A DNA stretch of 5,545 nucleotides from Rhodospirillales bacterium (GTDB lineage Bacteria; Pseudomonadota; Alphaproteobacteria; SMXQ01): contig JAHEKA010000183.1 of NCBI GenBank assembly GCA_024638585.1, forward strand, positions 1-5,545, written 5' to 3'. A model generated the notes under the pieces. The model was not told where the DNA came from. It made no database searches and saw only the letters and a list, made by a program, of their open reading frames with translations. Of the stretch, positions 1 through 5,545 are shown one piece after another. The position numbers and the translations under genes are program-made. Within the stretch, counting starts at the first letter, position 1. Every line of letters begins with the position of its first letter.

Positions 1-296
1 GCGCCGATTGTGCCTTTATCATCGGCGTGAGCAATGGCGATCTCATCGGACGCCTGGCGGCCGCCGTCGATGGCCCGCTGAACGTCCTCGCCGGGGCCAA
101 CTCGCCCCCGGTGGCGGAACTGGAAGCACTGGGCGTCAAACGGGTGACCGTCGGCAGCGGCCTGGCCAAGGCGGCCCTGACCCTGGTCAAGGACGCGGCG
201 GAGGAACTGATGACCCAGGGGACCTACACCTTCACGCGCGACACCTTGGGCCAGCCGGACATCAACCGCATCCTCGGCGCCAGGTCCGCAAAATAG
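1..296 (+). CDS. Isocitrate lyase/PEP mutase family protein, C-terminal part (5' end outside window)
   Basis: The reading frame is open from the left edge (first full codon at base 3) to a TAG stop at 294-296, giving about 97 C-terminal residues. It resembles the last third of the PEP mutase/isocitrate lyase superfamily (PEP_mutase type). The visible signs are an AAVDGPLNVLAG segment, then a VAELEALGVKRVTVGSGLAKAAL segment, which are the closing strands and helices of the TIM barrel, and a helical tail ending in GTYTFTRDTLG. Members cleave or form C-C or P-C bonds in 2-oxo-acid substrates such as PEP, oxaloacetate or methylisocitrate. The metal-binding and catalytic loops of the family lie further N-terminal, outside the window, so the reaction cannot be assigned. 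The GTG at 27 is internal to the family fold and is not the start. The gene converges with the dioxygenase gene to its right. The family call is fairly sure; the function is open. Confidence 0.82.
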   Translation, partial: ADCAFIIGVSNGDLIGRLAAAVDGPLNVLAGANSPPVAELEALGVKRVTVGSGLAKAALTLVKDAAEELMTQGTYTFTRDTLGQPDINRILGARSAK

Positions 297-318
297 TCGT
301 TTCCTTTCGTCGACGGTG

Positions 319-358
319 AACAGGCGAGGGCTTGTCGAAGCACCGCCTGCAGGGTTCC
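319..358. terminator. Candidate hairpin in convergent gap, 3' of the PEP mutase-family gene
   Basis: About 25 bases after the TAG stop, CAGGCG (322-327) pairs with CGCCTG (345-350). Nested inside it, GCTT (331-334) pairs with AAGC (339-342) around the tetraloop GTCG, with a small 3x2 internal loop between the stems. GAAC (319-322) and GTTC (355-358) could pair as an alternative outer extension. There is no T-run on either side, so this is not a textbook intrinsic terminator. Its place between two converging genes makes a role in 3'-end formation plausible but unproven. Confidence 0.3.
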
Positions 359-377
359 GCCCACCTGAGATCGCAAA

Positions 378-400
378 GTTGCCAGAGAACGGCCAGCAAC
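378..400. repeat. Short inverted repeat downstream of the dioxygenase gene
   Basis: GTTGC (378-382) and GCAAC (396-400) are perfect 5-base arms around a 13-base loop. An overlapping alternative pairs ACGG (390-393) with CCGT (401-404). On the minus strand it lies about 28 bases after the dioxygenase stop and is followed by only three T residues. It could be a weak terminator for that gene, or chance in GC-rich DNA. Confidence 0.2.
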
Positions 401-427
401 CGTCGGCATTGCGTCTTGATCTGTACG

Positions 428-1279
428 CTAGGCGGTGCCCGCCTCGTAGATCGTGGCGCGGTGCATGATGCGGCGCTGGCCGTGATAGTCGTTCAGCGCG
501 TAATGCATCGCCGAGCGGTTGTCCCAGAAGGCGATGGAACCCTCATCCCACTGGAAGCGGCAGGAGTTTTCCGGGCTGGTCGCGTGGGCAAACAGATCCT
601 CCAGCAAAGGCCGGCTCTCGTCATAGGTCCAGCCCTCGAAATGCGAGGTGTAGGTGGGATTGATGAAAAGGATCTCCCGCCCGGTCTCCGGATGGCGCGT
701 GACCGCCGGATGGACGCAGATGCGGTCCTTGTATTCCTCATCCACCCGGGCAAGCTCGGCCGCATCGACCGCCCGGTCGGGCCGCGTGTCGGCATGCCAG
801 GACTGGGCCTTGGCATGGACCGCGCGCAGGCCCCGAAGCATTTCCTTGAGGCCGTCGGAAAGGCTGTCGAAGGCCGAACCCATATTGGCGAACAGGGTAT
901 CGCCGCCGCTTTCCGGCAATTCGCGGGCCAAAAGGACGGCGCCCAAGGGCGCATGGCTGTCGAAGGAATGGTCCGAGTGCCAGTTTCCGCCGACATTCCG
1001 CGTCTCATCGGGAAGCTTCGCAATGATGCCGATCTCGGGAAAGCCATCGGGTGTCTTGAGGAATTCGGCCGGCGGCACGTCGCCGAACAGCTTGGCAAAG
1101 GCCAGGTGCTGGGCCGGCGTCAGGTCCTGGCCGCGGAAGCAGATCACGCCCCGATCGCACAGCGCGTGGCGCATCTCGCGGTAGGCAGCCTCGGGCACCG
1201 GTTCGCGCAGGTCAATCCCGGAAACCATCATCCCGGTGTTGGCGGACATCGGCCGCAGGGTAACGGCGGTGTTCTTCAT
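428..1279 (-). CDS. TauD/TfdA-family Fe(II)/2-oxoglutarate-dependent dioxygenase, substrate unknown
   Basis: This gene encodes 283 residues, the same length as E. coli TauD. The family hydroxylates its substrate using Fe(II), O2 and 2-oxoglutarate, which often releases sulfite or an aldehyde. The iron triad is present: H101 and D103 in NWHSDHSF, and H259 in SAMHYALNDY. The 2-oxoglutarate contacts are T128 (SGGDTLF) and R270 (QRRIM). R274 (MHRAT) matches TauD R270, which binds the sulfonate. The TauD taurine ligands H70, Y73 and N95 align here with A71, L74 (or F73) and G97, so taurine is unlikely to be the substrate. The start at 1279 is chosen over an in-frame ATG at 1327 for two reasons: GGAGGAAA lies at an ideal distance upstream, and the length then equals TauD. 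The 1327 start would add a 16-residue Arg/Gly/Pro-rich leader with no family counterpart. The gene lies 117 bases after the ABC exporter on the same strand, and no sulfonate transport genes (tauABC/ssuABC) are in view. It is probably cytoplasmic. Confidence 0.9.
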   Translation of the reverse strand: MKNTAVTLRPMSANTGMMVSGIDLREPVPEAAYREMRHALCDRGVICFRGQDLTPAQHLAFAKLFGDVPPAEFLKTPDGFPEIGIIAKLPDETRNVGGNWHSDHSFDSHAPLGAVLLARELPESGGDTLFANMGSAFDSLSDGLKEMLRGLRAVHAKAQSWHADTRPDRAVDAAELARVDEEYKDRICVHPAVTRHPETGREILFINPTYTSHFEGWTYDESRPLLEDLFAHATSPENSCRFQWDEGSIAFWDNRSAMHYALNDYHGQRRIMHRATIYEAGTA

Positions 1280-1284
1280 CGGCC

Positions 1285-1292
1285 TTTCCTCC
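1285..1292 (-). promoter_or_regulatory. Strong Shine-Dalgarno site of the dioxygenase gene
   Basis: On the minus strand GGAGGAAA lies upstream of the ATG at 1279, with about 7 bases between GGAGGA and the ATG. This is close to the consensus anti-16S match and spacing. It decides the start codon against the upstream ATG at 1327, which is preceded by an A-rich stretch without any GGAGG-like motif. Confidence 0.8.
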
Positions 1293-1346
1293 GGGCCCCT
1301 GCGGGAGATTCGTCCCGGGCGCCCCATTTTCGTGTTTGTTGGCCCG

Positions 1347-1375
1347 ATTTTAGCGCGGCTTTCCGGGGCCGAAAA
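1347..1375 (-). promoter_or_regulatory. Weak candidate sigma70-type promoter for the dioxygenase gene
   Basis: On the minus strand TAAAAT (1347-1352) differs from the -10 consensus at one position. TTTTCG (1370-1375) lies 17 bases upstream of it but matches the -35 consensus at only three of six positions. The -35 element falls inside the loop of the exporter's 3' hairpin. A start near 1340 would leave a leader of about 60 bases. The region is the only A+T-rich island in this gap. The call rests on spacing and one good hexamer, so it is tentative. Confidence 0.25.
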
Positions 1376-1387
1376 GAGCGGCCCCGG
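1363..1387 (-). terminator. Perfect 9-bp GC hairpin after the ABC exporter gene (terminator-like, no U-tract)
   Basis: CCGGGGCCG (1363-1371) and CGGCCCCGG (1379-1387) are perfect inverted repeats, with the 7-base loop CTCTTTT on the minus strand. The stem begins 9 bases after the exporter's TGA stop (1397-1399). On the minus strand the hairpin is followed by AAAGCC rather than a T-run. It would therefore act either as a U-less terminator or as a 3' stabiliser of the exporter mRNA. A 10-base palindrome, GGGCGCGCCC (1387-1396), abuts it and could form an alternative fold. Confidence 0.5.
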
Positions 1388-1396
1388 GGCGCGCCC

Positions 1397-3256
1397 TCAG
1401 GTGACCGCGTTGCGCGCACCCACCATGTTTTCCAGCGTCAGGTCCGGGTCGAACTGCATCGCGGCGAGGCGGGCGTAGAGCTCGCAATGCTCCATCAGCT
1501 CGCCATGGGTGCCGGTGGAGAGGATCTTGCCGCTTTCCAGCACGGCGATGCGGTCGGCATTGACCACGGTGGCCAGCCGATGGGCGATGATCAAGGTGGT
1601 GCGGCCCTCCATCAGGCGCTCCAGCGCCGCTTGGACCAGGCGTTCGTTCTCCGCGTCCAAGGCACTGGTGGCCTCGTCCAGCAACAGCACCGCGGGATTG
1701 CGCAGGATCGCCCGGGCGATGGCGATGCGCTGGCGCTGACCGCCCGAAAGGCGCACCCCGCGTTCGCCCAGGAAGGTATCGAAGCCGTCGGGCATGCGGT
1801 CGATGAATTCGGTGGCGACGGCGGCCTCGGCAGCGGCGCGGACCTCCTCATCGGTCGCATCCTCGCGCCCGTAGCGGATGTTGTCCCAGGCATTGGCGGC
1901 AAAGATCACCGGCTCCTGGGCGACCAGTCCGATGCGCCCGCGGGCGAGGACAGGGTCGACATCGCGTAGATCGACGCCGTCGAGCCGCACGGTCCCCTCC
2001 TGGGGATCGTAGAAGCGCAGCGCCAGTTGGAACACCGTGGTCTTGCCGGCCCCGGACGGTCCCACCAAGGCGACCGTCTCACCCGGCGCGACATCGAGGT
2101 TGAATCCTTCCAGCGCAGACTGTTCCGGGCGCGAGGGATAGTGGAAGGTCACATCCGTGAATGTGACGGTGCCCCGCGGCGGCTCCGGCAGGGCCAGGGG
2201 ATTCTCCGGCGCTGTGATTTCGGGCGCGAGCGCCATGATCTCCAGCAGCCGCTCGGTCGCGCCGGCGGCGCGCTGCACGTCGCCATAGACCTCCGACAAT
2301 CCGCGCGCCGACCGCGCCATCATCACCGCATAGAAGACGAAGGCCGCCATATCGCCCGGCGTCACACTCTGTTCCAGCACCTTGTGCCCGCCGATCCAGA
2401 TCATGACGCCGACCGCGCCGAAGGTGAGGATGATCACAACGAAATTCAGGATCGCCCGCGCCCGGGTCCGATCAATGGCGGTCTCGAAGGCCTGCTCGGC
2501 ATGATGGCTATAGGAGTCGCGATCGCGCGCCTCGTGGCTGAAGGCCTGGACCGTGTGCACGTTGTTCAGGCTTTCCTCGGCGAAAGCGGAGGTGTCGGCG
2601 ATCCGATCCTGGGCCAGGCGCGACAGCCGCCGCACCCGGCGCCCGTAGACCACCACCGGCACGACCATGGCGGGGACGATCAGCAGCAGCGGCCCGGTCA
2701 GCGCCGGCGACGTGTAGACCATCATGACGACGCCGCCCACCAGCATCATGGCGTGGCGGATGGCCAAAGACACCGAGGATCCGATCATCGACTGCAGGAT
2801 GGTGGTGTCGGTGGTCAGCCGCGAGAGCACCTCGCCGATCTTGGTGGTCTCGAAGAACGAGACCGACAGGCCCACCACATGGTTGAACACCCGGCGGCGC
2901 AGGTCCGTCGCCACCCGCTCGCCGATCCAGGAAATCAGGAAGAACCGGGCATAGGTCGAGCCCGCCATGACCGCGACGATCACGCCAAGGGCCAGCAACC
3001 CGCGGTCGAGCTGCTCGGCGCTCGCATTGGCGAAGCCGCCATTGACCAGGTACTTGATCCCAAGCCCCATGACCAGGACCGCGGCGACGCCCAGCGCCAG
3101 GGCCACCAGGAATCCGACGATTTGCGGACGATAGGGGAGGAGATAGGGGCCAAGGCCACGCAACACCTGAAGATTGACACCGCGCCCGCGATGCATCTGT
3201 CCGACACGCCTGCCGCCAAATCCGTGCGGGCCTATGCCGCCCCAACCGAAACTCAT
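1397..3256 (-). CDS. MsbA-type ABC exporter, fused permease and ATP-binding half-transporter
   Basis: The 619-residue protein has a type IV ABC exporter membrane domain followed by a nucleotide-binding domain. It should act as a homodimer, or as a heterodimer half, in the inner membrane. About six membrane segments can be seen (near 46-70, 86-108, 166-182, 185-205, 268-288 and 300-316). The ATPase part has an A-loop Tyr373 (HYPSRP), Walker A GPSGAGKTT (399-407), Q-loop Gln447, signature LSGGQ (503-507), Walker B LLLDE (524-528), D-loop SALD and switch His559 (AHRLAT). All catalytic elements are intact. It resembles the MsbA-related permease/ATP-binding group (TIGR02204-like) of alphaproteobacteria, whose substrate is not settled; lipid or drug export is a guess. 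The Gly-rich first 20 residues precede the conserved domain. The start at 3256 has GAGGAAA upstream but at a longish spacing of about 12 bases from AGGA. Met21 (3196) is an alternative start but lacks a ribosome site. The gene lies 66 bases after bioA. Confidence 0.93.
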   Translation of the reverse strand: MSFGWGGIGPHGFGGRRVGQMHRGRGVNLQVLRGLGPYLLPYRPQIVGFLVALALGVAAVLVMGLGIKYLVNGGFANASAEQLDRGLLALGVIVAVMAGSTYARFFLISWIGERVATDLRRRVFNHVVGLSVSFFETTKIGEVLSRLTTDTTILQSMIGSSVSLAIRHAMMLVGGVVMMVYTSPALTGPLLLIVPAMVVPVVVYGRRVRRLSRLAQDRIADTSAFAEESLNNVHTVQAFSHEARDRDSYSHHAEQAFETAIDRTRARAILNFVVIILTFGAVGVMIWIGGHKVLEQSVTPGDMAAFVFYAVMMARSARGLSEVYGDVQRAAGATERLLEIMALAPEITAPENPLALPEPPRGTVTFTDVTFHYPSRPEQSALEGFNLDVAPGETVALVGPSGAGKTTVFQLALRFYDPQEGTVRLDGVDLRDVDPVLARGRIGLVAQEPVIFAANAWDNIRYGREDATDEEVRAAAEAAVATEFIDRMPDGFDTFLGERGVRLSGGQRQRIAIARAILRNPAVLLLDEATSALDAENERLVQAALERLMEGRTTLIIAHRLATVVNADRIAVLESGKILSTGTHGELMEHCELYARLAAMQFDPDLTLENMVGARNAVT

Positions 3257-3300
3257 GGTGTTGCCGTTTCCTCGCTGTATTGACGAATGCCCCCTAGTTT

Positions 3301-3323
3301 ACCCGATTTCCGCCCAATCCGGT
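3301..3323. repeat. Imperfect inverted repeat between bioA and the exporter gene
   Basis: ACCCGATT (3301-3308) and AATCCGGT (3316-3323) form an 8-base stem with one C-C mismatch around a 7-base loop. On the minus strand the stem begins at the last base of the bioA TAA stop and ends about 45 bases before the exporter ATG. No T-run follows. It might be a weak terminator, an attenuating hairpin or a protein-binding dyad. No clear -35/-10 pair for the exporter was found in the 66-base gap. Confidence 0.3.
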
Positions 3324-4624
3324 TAATTCCCGCGCAGGCTCAAGCAAACGCCGTTGCAGAGGTGCTCGACGTCGCCCTCCTCCATCACCAGGGCCGGGGT
3401 CAGGTAGACGATGCGCCCGAAGGGCCGCACCCACAGGCCCGCTTCGATGAAGGCGCGGCGCAGCGCGATCAAGCGCTCAAAGGGCAGGTCTTCCAGTTCG
3501 ACCACGCCGAGCGCCCCCATGGTGCGGACATCGGCCACGCCGGGCAGGCTACGGCAGGGATGGAGCCCCGCCTCCAGCAGGCCTTCCATCTGCGCGGCCT
3601 GGGCCAGACGGGGTTCCCCATCGAACAGGTCAAGGGATGAATTGGCCGCGGCACAGGCGATCGGATTGGCCATGAAGGTCGGCCCATGCATGAATGCCGC
3701 GTCCAGGTCGGGACCCGCGAAGGCGTCAAAGATATGCGGCCGGGCGATGGTCGCGCCGAGCCCCAAGACGCCCCCGGTGAGCGCCTTGGACAGGCACATG
3801 ATGTCGGGCACCACGCCGGCGGCATCGCAGGCCAGCATGTGGCCCAACCGCCCGAAGCCGGTGAAGATCTCATCGGCGATCACCGGGATTCCCCGGGACT
3901 GGGCCTCGGCGACGGCAAGCCCCAGCACCTGGGCGTCGTGGAACAGCATGCCGCCGCCGCCCTGGACCAGGGGCTCGACGATGACTCCGGCGATGGTGTC
4001 GCCCTGGGTTGCGAGCGTTTCCTGGTAGGCGGCCAGGGCCGGCTTGTCCCGGGGCAGATCGACCATGAGGTTGTCGGCAAGGGCGTCGGCGAACACCCGA
4101 TGGAAACCGTGCTCGGCATCGGACACCGCCATGGCGCCGAAGGTATCGCCGTGATAGCCGCCCCTGAAGCAGAGGAAGCGGGTGCGCCCCCGCGCGCCCT
4201 GATTGACCCAGTATTGCAGCGCCATCTTGAGCGCCACTTCCACCGCGACCGAGCCGGAATCGGAAAAGAACACATGGGCAAGGTCGCCCGGCGCGATATG
4301 GGCGAGGCGGCGGGCCAGAGTGAGCGCCGGCTCATGGGCGAGGCCGCCGAACATCACATGGGACAGGGTTTCGGCCTGCCGTTGGACCGCCTGGACGATC
4401 GAAGGCGGGTTGTAGCCATGGCACGCCGTCCACCAGGACGCCATGCCGTCGAGCAGCTCGCGCCCGTCGGCCAGGCGGATGCGCACGCCTTCGGCGCCAA
4501 CCACGGCGAGCGGTGGGTCCTCCACCGCCATCTGGGTATAGGGCAGCCAAACATGATCCATCCCCGCCGTCAGCCAATCGGGCGATCCCTTGGGCAGGGG
4601 CGGCTTTTGCGGTTTCCTGGTCAT
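3323..4624 (-). CDS. bioA: Adenosylmethionine-8-amino-7-oxononanoate aminotransferase (DAPA synthase)
   Basis: BioA is a cytoplasmic PLP enzyme. It moves an amino group from S-adenosylmethionine to KAPA to give 7,8-diaminopelargonate, the second of the late biotin steps. The 433 residues match the class III aminotransferase fold from end to end. BioA-specific marks are HVWLPYTQM with Tyr29, the SWW substrate pocket (63-65), HVMFGG (89-94), DSGSVAVEVA (122-131), GYHGDTFGAM with Tyr157, Asp251 in ADEIFTGFGR that holds the PLP ring nitrogen, Lys280 in CLSKALTGG that forms the Schiff base, HGPTFMANP (313-321), and Arg400 in RPFG that binds the substrate carboxylate. The start at 4624 is taken because residues before it, in a frame open to 4696, would overlap bioB and resemble no BioA. 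The ATG is 13 bases after the bioB stop with no clear Shine-Dalgarno site, which suggests translational coupling to bioB. The stop is TAA at 3323-3325. The enzyme looks complete and active. Confidence 0.97.
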   Translation of the reverse strand: MTRKPQKPPLPKGSPDWLTAGMDHVWLPYTQMAVEDPPLAVVGAEGVRIRLADGRELLDGMASWWTACHGYNPPSIVQAVQRQAETLSHVMFGGLAHEPALTLARRLAHIAPGDLAHVFFSDSGSVAVEVALKMALQYWVNQGARGRTRFLCFRGGYHGDTFGAMAVSDAEHGFHRVFADALADNLMVDLPRDKPALAAYQETLATQGDTIAGVIVEPLVQGGGGMLFHDAQVLGLAVAEAQSRGIPVIADEIFTGFGRLGHMLACDAAGVVPDIMCLSKALTGGVLGLGATIARPHIFDAFAGPDLDAAFMHGPTFMANPIACAAANSSLDLFDGEPRLAQAAQMEGLLEAGLHPCRSLPGVADVRTMGALGVVELEDLPFERLIALRRAFIEAGLWVRPFGRIVYLTPALVMEEGDVEHLCNGVCLSLRGN

Positions 4625-4637
4625 GAACGAAGCGGTA

Positions 4638-5545
4638 TCAGCCCCGCGCTTCCATCGGCTTGAGGCCGAGGCGCGCGAACAGCGCCTGGTCCGCATCGCC
4701 CTCGGGGTTGGGCGTGGTCAGGAGCTTTTCGCCGTAGAAGATGGAATTCGCGCCGGCGAAGAAGGCCAACGCCTGGGTGGCCGCGTCCATCGTCAGGCGC
4801 CCGGCGGCGAAGCGCACCACCGAGGCCGGCATCATGATCCGCGCCGCGGCGATCACGCGCACGAAATCGATCGGATCGATCTCAGCGTTCTCCGCATACG
4901 GGGTGCCTTCGATCGCCACCAGCATGTTGATGGGCACGGATTCGGGATGCTCGGCCAGGTTCGCCAGCGTCACCAGCATCGATGCCCGATCCGCTTCCGC
5001 CTCGCCCAGTCCCAGGATGCCGCCGCAGCAGACGTTGATGCCGGCATCGCGCACATGGCCCAACGTGTCCAGGCGGTCCTGGTAGGTCCGGGTGGTGATG
5101 ACGGCGCCGTAATATTCTTCCGACGTATCGAGGTTGTGGTTGTAGTAATCCAGCCCCGCGCCTTTAAGCCTCTCTGCCTGATCGCCCGACAGCATGCCAA
5201 GCGTCACGCAGGTCTCAAGCCCCAGCTCCTTGACCGCGCCGACCATGTCGCAGATCTGCTCAAGCTCATGATCCTTAGGGCTGCGCCACGCCGCGCCCAT
5301 GCAGAAGCGCTGGGCACCGGCCTCCTTCGCCGCCCGCGCCTTATCGACAACGTCTTCAAGCGCCATCAGCTTCTGGGCCTTGAATCCGGTCTCATAACGC
5401 GCCGATTGGGCACAGTATTTGCAGTCTTCGGGGCAGCCGCCGTCCTTGACGTTGAGCAGCGTCGAGAGCTGCACTTCATTGGCATCGAAATAGCGCCGGT
5501 GCAGGCCGTGCGCCCGGTAGAGAAGATCGTTGAAGGGCAGTGCCA
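4638..5545 (-). CDS. bioB: Biotin synthase, radical SAM (N-terminus outside window)
   Basis: BioB converts dethiobiotin to biotin by radical SAM sulfur insertion, taking the sulfur from its auxiliary cluster. The frame is open to the right edge: 301 residues are visible and a short N-terminal piece, perhaps 20-30 residues, is missing. The visible protein begins ALPFNDLLYRAHGLHRRYFD, typical of BioB shortly after its start. The radical SAM cysteines are in CPEDCKYC (residues 37, 41 and 44 of the visible part). The [2Fe-2S] ligands are Cys81 (FCMGAAW), Cys112 (ETCVTLG), Cys172 (NVCCGG) and Arg244 (VVRFAAGR). The spacing from Cys172 to Arg244 equals that of E. coli C188 to R260. YYNHNLDTS, TTRTYQDRLDTL and GANSIFYGEKLLTTPNP are further family signatures. 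A GTG at 5474 lies inside the conserved protein and is not the start. The TGA stop at 4638-4640 is 13 bases before bioA, so the two form an operon. The promoter and any biotin-responsive operator lie outside the window. Confidence 0.98.
   Translation of the reverse strand, partial: ALPFNDLLYRAHGLHRRYFDANEVQLSTLLNVKDGGCPEDCKYCAQSARYETGFKAQKLMALEDVVDKARAAKEAGAQRFCMGAAWRSPKDHELEQICDMVGAVKELGLETCVTLGMLSGDQAERLKGAGLDYYNHNLDTSEEYYGAVITTRTYQDRLDTLGHVRDAGINVCCGGILGLGEAEADRASMLVTLANLAEHPESVPINMLVAIEGTPYAENAEIDPIDFVRVIAAARIMMPASVVRFAAGRLTMDAATQALAFFAGANSIFYGEKLLTTPNPEGDADQALFARLGLKPMEARG

Noticed and set aside
1280..1327. Upstream ATG at 1327 as the dioxygenase start
   Set aside because: It adds a 16-residue Arg/Gly/Pro-rich leader, has no ribosome site, and the downstream ATG has a near-consensus one and gives the family's usual length.
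332..1969. Very long plus-strand open frame (545 codons) across the dioxygenase and exporter genes
   Set aside because: It lies antisense to two clear genes, spans their intergenic gap, and its protein is low-complexity Arg/Gly/Ala/His-rich with no recognisable domain. It is a GC-rich antisense shadow.
2027..3283. Plus-strand open frame of 418 codons opposite the ABC exporter
   Set aside because: The translation is full of His, Asp, Arg and Gln repeats mirroring the codons of the exporter. It has no family resemblance.
3257..3322. Possible exporter promoter, with TAAACT as a -10 element
   Set aside because: No acceptable -35 hexamer lies 16-18 bases upstream. The best pairing (TTAACC) is 19 bases away and a poor match.
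3686..4663. Plus-strand open frame of 325 codons opposite bioA
   Set aside because: It is antisense to a complete, well-conserved bioA, with a low-complexity product that fits a codon-bias shadow.
4625..4696. Upstream start at 4696 for bioA
   Set aside because: It would overlap the end of bioB, and the extra 24 residues look like bioB read out of frame, with no similarity to BioA N-termini.
5341..5350. TTATCGACAA, resembling the alphaproteobacterial BioR operator palindrome
   Set aside because: It lies deep inside the bioB coding sequence, differs from the TTATnnATAA-type consensus and is not near a promoter. The true upstream region of bioB is outside the window.
1..5545. Mobile element, CRISPR array, tRNA or defence system
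   Set aside because: No repeats in array form, no transposase or integrase motifs, no cloverleaf-like sequence, and base composition looks even across the window.

Overview
The window is a GC-rich stretch (roughly two thirds G+C by eye) of a bacterial chromosome, most likely from an alphaproteobacterium. The lineage is inferred from base composition, the MsbA-related ABC exporter subtype and the general look of the proteins; no rRNA or marker gene is present to prove it. Coding density is high. I see no mobile element, tRNA, rRNA, CRISPR array or phage gene.

Layout from left to right: the 3' end of a plus-strand gene of the isocitrate lyase/PEP mutase superfamily (1-296) runs into a 131-base convergent gap (297-427) that holds weak hairpins. 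All remaining genes lie on the minus strand, so transcription runs from right to left: bioB (biotin synthase, cut by the right edge), bioA (DAPA aminotransferase, 13 bases after bioB), an MsbA-type ABC half-exporter (66 bases after bioA), and a TauD/TfdA-family Fe(II)/2-oxoglutarate dioxygenase (117 bases after the exporter).

bioB and bioA form a clear biotin-synthesis pair. BioA makes 7,8-diaminopelargonate from KAPA (8-amino-7-oxononanoate), and BioB inserts sulfur into dethiobiotin at the last step. bioF and bioD, which encode the other two late enzymes, are not in the window; they may lie upstream of bioB or elsewhere. The exporter and the dioxygenase share the strand but have no evident link to biotin. 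An imperfect inverted repeat follows bioA, and a perfect 9-bp GC-rich hairpin follows the exporter. These suggest that the run is split into at least two or three transcription units.

The region looks like ordinary housekeeping and metabolic DNA. The most useful leads are modest: the dioxygenase keeps its metal and 2-oxoglutarate residues but has lost the residues TauD uses to hold taurine, and strong hairpins without U-tracts sit in the gaps. I found no convincing sign of a new biological system.
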